Positions 60,770-64,000 of a stretch of 64,000 nt of DNA are shown in pieces (position 1 is the first letter of the stretch; each line of letters begins with the position of its first letter). Origin of the DNA: Alphaproteobacteria bacterium. GTDB taxonomy: Bacteria > Pseudomonadota > Alphaproteobacteria > Caedimonadales > UBA1908. The notes below the pieces were generated by a model. That model was not told the origin of the DNA and ran no database searches. It saw nothing but the letters and a program-made list of their open reading frames with translations. Position numbers and translations under genes: made by a program. The DNA is taken from positions 382,063 through 446,062 of the forward strand of contig JACESU010000001.1 of NCBI GenBank assembly GCA_013911655.1, given 5' to 3'.

Positions 60770-61729
60770 TCACAGATCTTGAAGACGCTCCTCGATCAGA
60801 GCGCAAAGAGACGCCGTGCGAATGGGTTGGTGGGGGCGTGTACGCTTTAGTAAATCTAAAAGCGCAAGAGCGTCTAAGAACGAGGCCGTTTGCCAATCAG
60901 CGTCCGTTGAAAGCAAACCTTTTTCTTGGAGTGCGTCGCTAAACCCTGCCATATACTCAAGGGGCATATGGTGGCGCCACCGAAGCCAATTCGCGGCGTC
61001 CTGTAAATACGTTCCAGCATGGGCATATTCCCAGTCAATAAGAGACGTGATGATCCATTTATCTTTTTCAACGCGCACAAACATGTTACTGGGATCAAAA
61101 TCTCCATGCACAAGGCAAGGCGTTTGCGTGACGTGAAGAAGGCGCTCTCCTTCTTTGAAAAGACAGTTTAGGTGATCTTGGAGTTTAAGGGGCAAAAGCG
61201 TCTTCACCGCGTCGCTTTCAAGGCACAGGTGAGCGTGCTCAAGCAAATCCTTGGGTGTAAAAGGAGTCGAGAGTGCTGCACTCTCATCAAAAAAACCAGA
61301 GGAAGCGTAGGGCATGTTTTGCAGCATGAGGAGGAGTTGCCCTGCTTGATACGACAGATCATAAAGATTTTTTTGTTCCGCTGGATTAAGAAGGAGTGTG
61401 CGCAGCGTGATGCCCTCTTCAAAGGTCAAAAGGCTACACCAATAGGGGGCGATATAGAGGGTTTTTAGCACTCGGGGGGCGGGAATAAACGGAGAAATTT
61501 TACGAGCGAGCGCAGCCTCCATGGGCGCTTTGATGTCATTTCTGTCGTGAAGACGTAGCACATAAACCTCGCTGTCGAGGATCACTTTGTAATGCCAGTG
61601 AGAAAGACCGCCATGTAAAAGCGTAAAGAGCTCTAGGGTTTGTGAAGGACAAAGACGATCCATGAGAGCTTTGATGGTATTTTGACGGGGTGGGAGGCGC
61701 GATTCTTTTTCCCATCTGTCCTTGAACAT
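60770..61729 (-). CDS. Aminoglycoside phosphotransferase/choline kinase family protein
   Basis: A 319-residue kinase-fold protein. The catalytic loop is LVHGDFDPSNMFV (H-G-D-x-x-x-x-N, ~residue 207), the metal site IDWEYA (~230). The N-terminal lobe has the ATP-anchoring LRLHDRND. Members phosphorylate small molecules such as choline, thiamine, sugars or antibiotics; the substrate cannot be assigned. It lies 4 bp after pgeF, so it is probably in the lgt-midA-pgeF transcript. Confidence 0.85.
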   Translation of the reverse strand: MFKDRWEKESRLPPRQNTIKALMDRLCPSQTLELFTLLHGGLSHWHYKVILDSEVYVLRLHDRNDIKAPMEAALARKISPFIPAPRVLKTLYIAPYWCSLLTFEEGITLRTLLLNPAEQKNLYDLSYQAGQLLLMLQNMPYASSGFFDESAALSTPFTPKDLLEHAHLCLESDAVKTLLPLKLQDHLNCLFKEGERLLHVTQTPCLVHGDFDPSNMFVRVEKDKWIITSLIDWEYAHAGTYLQDAANWLRWRHHMPLEYMAGFSDALQEKGLLSTDADWQTASFLDALALLDLLKRTRPHQPIRTASLCALIEERLQDL

Positions 61730-61733
61730 GAGG

Positions 61734-62540
61734 TTATCCTTTCAACCAAACGACGGAAAGTTGGCACCCAAAGAGGGGCTTTTGGCCAGGGGGTAGACTT
61801 TGCTTGTGAAAGGAGCGTCTGCAGCTGAAAAAAAGATCTGGATTTGTATAAGTATTCCCTAAAGGAGGGGCCACCTGAGGAACGCCGTTGTTTTTTAAAA
61901 GATCCATGACATAACCTGGTAAGTCAAATAGATAGTGCCCTGGATTTAAGGGATTTTCTTTGAAATAACGGGCGTTTTCTTGTGACTTCTTAAGGAAGGG
62001 GGCGCGCACGGCGTCGTCTACCTCGTAGGATTCCTCAGCAATACAAGGGCCAAGGGCTGCCACACAGTCAAACGGCTGGCACCCAACACGGTCTAGGGCG
62101 TTCAGCGTGTTCTCAACCACCCCGTTAAGCGCACCTTTCCAGCCGGCGTGAATGGCGGCGACAAAGGGTTTTTCTTTGTGGGCAATCAAAATGGGGACGC
62201 AGTCGGCTGTATTGACACTGACAGCAAGACCGGGCGTGCTCGTATAAAGGGCGTCAACTGTGGGACGCGCCTCAAAGGGTTCTAACGCAAAAGGAGTGTC
62301 CAAAAACAAAACTTGATTCGTATGATCTTGTTGGGGCAGACAAAGGCGGCTAGGTGCAAGACCGAGAGTGCTTGTGATACAGTTTATGTTCAAAAGGATG
62401 TTATCCCGCGCGTCAGCCGAGGTCGTACTGACGTTAAGGCTGTCGAAGGGGCCTGTGCTGACGCCGCCCTGACGGGTAAAAAATGCGTGTCCCACATGGG
62501 AGAGTTCAGAAAGCAAGGGATGGGTTAAAAACAAGGTCAT
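61734..62540 (-). CDS. pgeF: Peptidoglycan editing factor PgeF (YfiH/laccase-domain family)
   Basis: A 268-residue protein. It has HAFFTRQGGVSTGPFDSLNVS, the TADCVPIL motif and the zinc/active-site HAGWKGALNGVV, then LGPCIAEESYEV. PgeF removes wrongly built muropeptides in the cytoplasm and was earlier called polyphenol oxidase. Its start overlaps the midA stop (ATGA), showing coupling. Present with murA and the NagZ-like enzyme, it supports a full peptidoglycan cycle. Confidence 0.94.
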   Translation of the reverse strand: MTLFLTHPLLSELSHVGHAFFTRQGGVSTGPFDSLNVSTTSADARDNILLNINCITSTLGLAPSRLCLPQQDHTNQVLFLDTPFALEPFEARPTVDALYTSTPGLAVSVNTADCVPILIAHKEKPFVAAIHAGWKGALNGVVENTLNALDRVGCQPFDCVAALGPCIAEESYEVDDAVRAPFLKKSQENARYFKENPLNPGHYLFDLPGYVMDLLKNNGVPQVAPPLGNTYTNPDLFFSCRRSFHKQSLPPGQKPLFGCQLSVVWLKG

Positions 62541-63607
62541 AGGTGTCTCCCGTTGGCGTCAAGCACAAGCACTTTGAATAACACACCCATCTCGGTTGCC
62601 TCAGTGAGGCGCAGAGCTCCTTCTTGAAGCGCGCGCTTTTGGGAAAGGGACAGAGGCGCCTTCATGAGCGCTTCGATGCGGGCCTCAAGAAAATTTTCTT
62701 TTAAGAAGTCACCTTGGGTCATAAGGCGCGTCGCAAGGGTGTGTTTTTTTGCTTGTCTCAAAAAGGCGCCGAAATCGACGTGGGCACTTAAGTCTACTTC
62801 TCCTACACAGCTCAGAACGTCGTGATAGCGGTGATCTTTCACGCCTTGTAGCGTGTCAACATACCCCGTTTCATACCCATAATCGCAAATGAAGGCACTG
62901 CCCGTATGACACTCAAGATGCATAAGAATTTGCGACAAGATTTTGTGCCCAAGAGGCGCGCTTTCGAAAAAAGCTCCCTTTACATCAAAGGATTCTACTG
63001 TGGGCATCAGAGTCCAAGAAAGGGCACCTTCCCTTGTCAGGGTGATGCCTCGCTCGTGCCACTCAGTATCATGTTTTTCATATTGATGAATGGGAAGGGC
63101 GTCAAAGAATTCGTTGGCGATAAGAAAGAGGGGGTATGGTTCTTTTAAAGCCGTTTCAAGATCGTCGTGCCAAGTGACGTGGGGATGCTTAATTCCATCC
63201 TTTTGTAGGCGGCGAAGGTGTGGGTGGCGCTCGATGAGATGCACCTGCGCGCCCTTAAAAAAGGCGGGGTCTACTTTTGAGGCGACGCGAAGAATATCAG
63301 CCATCAGTGTGCCCCGACCAGGTCCCAACTCCACCAAGGAAAAAGGGTGGGGGCGTCCTTGTTCTTGCCATCTGTGGATGAGGTGGCCCCCCACGATTTC
63401 TCCAAAAAGAGGGCTGATTTCAGGGGCTGTGATAAAGTCACCGTGCGACCCCAGGGGAAGACGCTTTTGGTAATAGCCTATTTCTGGATCTTGGAGCGCA
63501 AATGCCATAAAATCGGCCACACTTAAAGGAGCGCCGTTTTCTTGTAAAAGTGCGCGCAGCCTAAGATCACCGGGCGTTACGAAGACGTTGGGGGCAGGGG
63601 ATGGCAA
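62537..63607 (-). CDS. Class I SAM-dependent methyltransferase, MidA/NDUFAF7 family
   Basis: A 356-residue methyltransferase. It shows the family block DPEIGYYQ...GDFITAPEISPLFGE and the SAM motif VELGPGRGTLMADILR. The ANEFFDALP motif follows. The mitochondrial homolog NDUFAF7 dimethylates an arginine of complex I subunit NDUFS2, and the bacterial form is often next to lgt and pgeF. The start is probably TTG 63607 with GGAGG 5 bases upstream, inside the lgt 3' end; a TTG at 63619 overlaps the same site and is less likely. Confidence 0.9.
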   Translation of the reverse strand: MPSPAPNVFVTPGDLRLRALLQENGAPLSVADFMAFALQDPEIGYYQKRLPLGSHGDFITAPEISPLFGEIVGGHLIHRWQEQGRPHPFSLVELGPGRGTLMADILRVASKVDPAFFKGAQVHLIERHPHLRRLQKDGIKHPHVTWHDDLETALKEPYPLFLIANEFFDALPIHQYEKHDTEWHERGITLTREGALSWTLMPTVESFDVKGAFFESAPLGHKILSQILMHLECHTGSAFICDYGYETGYVDTLQGVKDHRYHDVLSCVGEVDLSAHVDFGAFLRQAKKHTLATRLMTQGDFLKENFLEARIEALMKAPLSLSQKRALQEGALRLTEATEMGVLFKVLVLDANGRHL

Positions 63608-64000
63608 AGGGCCCTCCAAATAAACACGCCTCCCACAAAAATCAAGGGAAGGGATAACAGTTGACCCATGGTGATTTCACCCCAAATGAAGCCTGTGATG
63701 TCATCGGGTTGTCGAAAAAGTTCGACAAAGGACCTGGCAAGACCGTAGCCCGCAACAAAAACGCCCAGCAAAAGTCCTGGATATTCCTTGGCGACCCCGC
63801 GTTTGGCCAAAGAAAAAAGAATCGTAAAAAGAAGAAGGCCTTCAAGGGCCGCCTCGTACAGTTGGCTGGGGTGGCGGGGAAAGGGGCCAGCATGGGGGAA
63901 AATCATGCCCCAGGGCGCGTCAGTGATGCGCCCATAAAGCTCTGCATTGACAAAGTTTGCAACACGCCCAAAGAAAAGACCGATGGGTGTTCCCACGGAC
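63577..64000 (-). CDS. lgt: Prolipoprotein diacylglyceryl transferase Lgt, C-terminal part (cut by window edge)
   Basis: The visible 140 or so residues hold the Lgt signature GRVANFVNAELYGR, HPSQLYEAALEG, and the last transmembrane helices. Lgt adds diacylglyceryl to lipoprotein precursors in the inner membrane. The N-terminal half lies right of the window. The end overlaps the midA start by about 31 bp. It heads the lgt-midA-pgeF unit. Confidence 0.93.
   Translation of the reverse strand, partial: SVGTPIGLFFGRVANFVNAELYGRITDAPWGMIFPHAGPFPRHPSQLYEAALEGLLLFTILFSLAKRGVAKEYPGLLLGVFVAGYGLARSFVELFRQPDDITGFIWGEITMGQLLSLPLIFVGGVFIWRALCHPLPPTSS

Overview
This 64 kb window reads as a chromosomal segment of an alphaproteobacterium, most likely a host-associated or intracellular one of the Holosporales/Rickettsiales kind. 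This is inferred from gene content and order; no rRNA or marker tree is available here. Alphaproteobacterial gene strings are visible: lpdA-lipA-COQ10 family, sdhCDAB, ctpA-yibQ-rppH, murA-DUF2948, an LdtR-like MarR regulator, and lgt-midA-pgeF. LPS (kdsB) and peptidoglycan (murA, nagZ-like, pgeF) genes are present, so the cell has a Gram-negative envelope. I saw no tRNA, rRNA, CRISPR array or insertion sequence.

Layout. 0-15.3 kb is mainly housekeeping: the phoU 3' end, a CPA2 antiporter, a LysE exporter, two secreted paralogs of unknown function, lipoate/dihydrolipoamide genes, an EnvZ/OmpR-like pair, succinate dehydrogenase, a GH3 hexosaminidase and ubiG. 15.3-32.6 kb is an accessory island of secreted proteins, broken only by ihfB, accD and a serine hydrolase. 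32.6-46.4 kb is again core (thyX, gpmI, ctpA, two rppH paralogs, kdsB, dcd, murA) with one duplicated CtrA-type promoter/leader region at 33.7-34.4 kb. 46.5-51.3 kb is a degenerating cluster of F-box plus leucine-rich-repeat genes. 51.4-64 kb is core (nusB, yajC, tpiA, maeB, mgtE, lysR, pgeF, midA, lgt) with a secreted patatin-like phospholipase.

The most notable content is the set of expanded, Sec-signal-bearing families. Family B (my label) has eight copies between 17.8 and 31.9 kb; they share an N-terminal F-x(5-7)-DL-x-x-A block and a C-terminal LyW-x-x-E-x-x-L ... LW-x-YW block. One copy carries a single-base deletion. Family A (two copies) sits head-to-head with family B members in two places, so the divergent A/B pair looks like a duplicated unit. 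Family C has a one-domain and a two-domain member, both preceded by the same 20-bp sequence. The F-box/LRR cluster holds one intact gene, one gene split by an in-frame TGA just before its F-box, one gene with a lost start codon and a frameshift, and a C-terminal scrap. All three 5' ends carry the same leader element at exactly the same distance from the (former) start codon.

Taken together: a central-metabolism and envelope backbone, into which lineage-specific secreted proteins have expanded by tandem and segmental duplication and are partly decaying. Eukaryote-like F-box and patatin domains with export signals suggest interaction with a eukaryotic host; secretion beyond the periplasm is inference.
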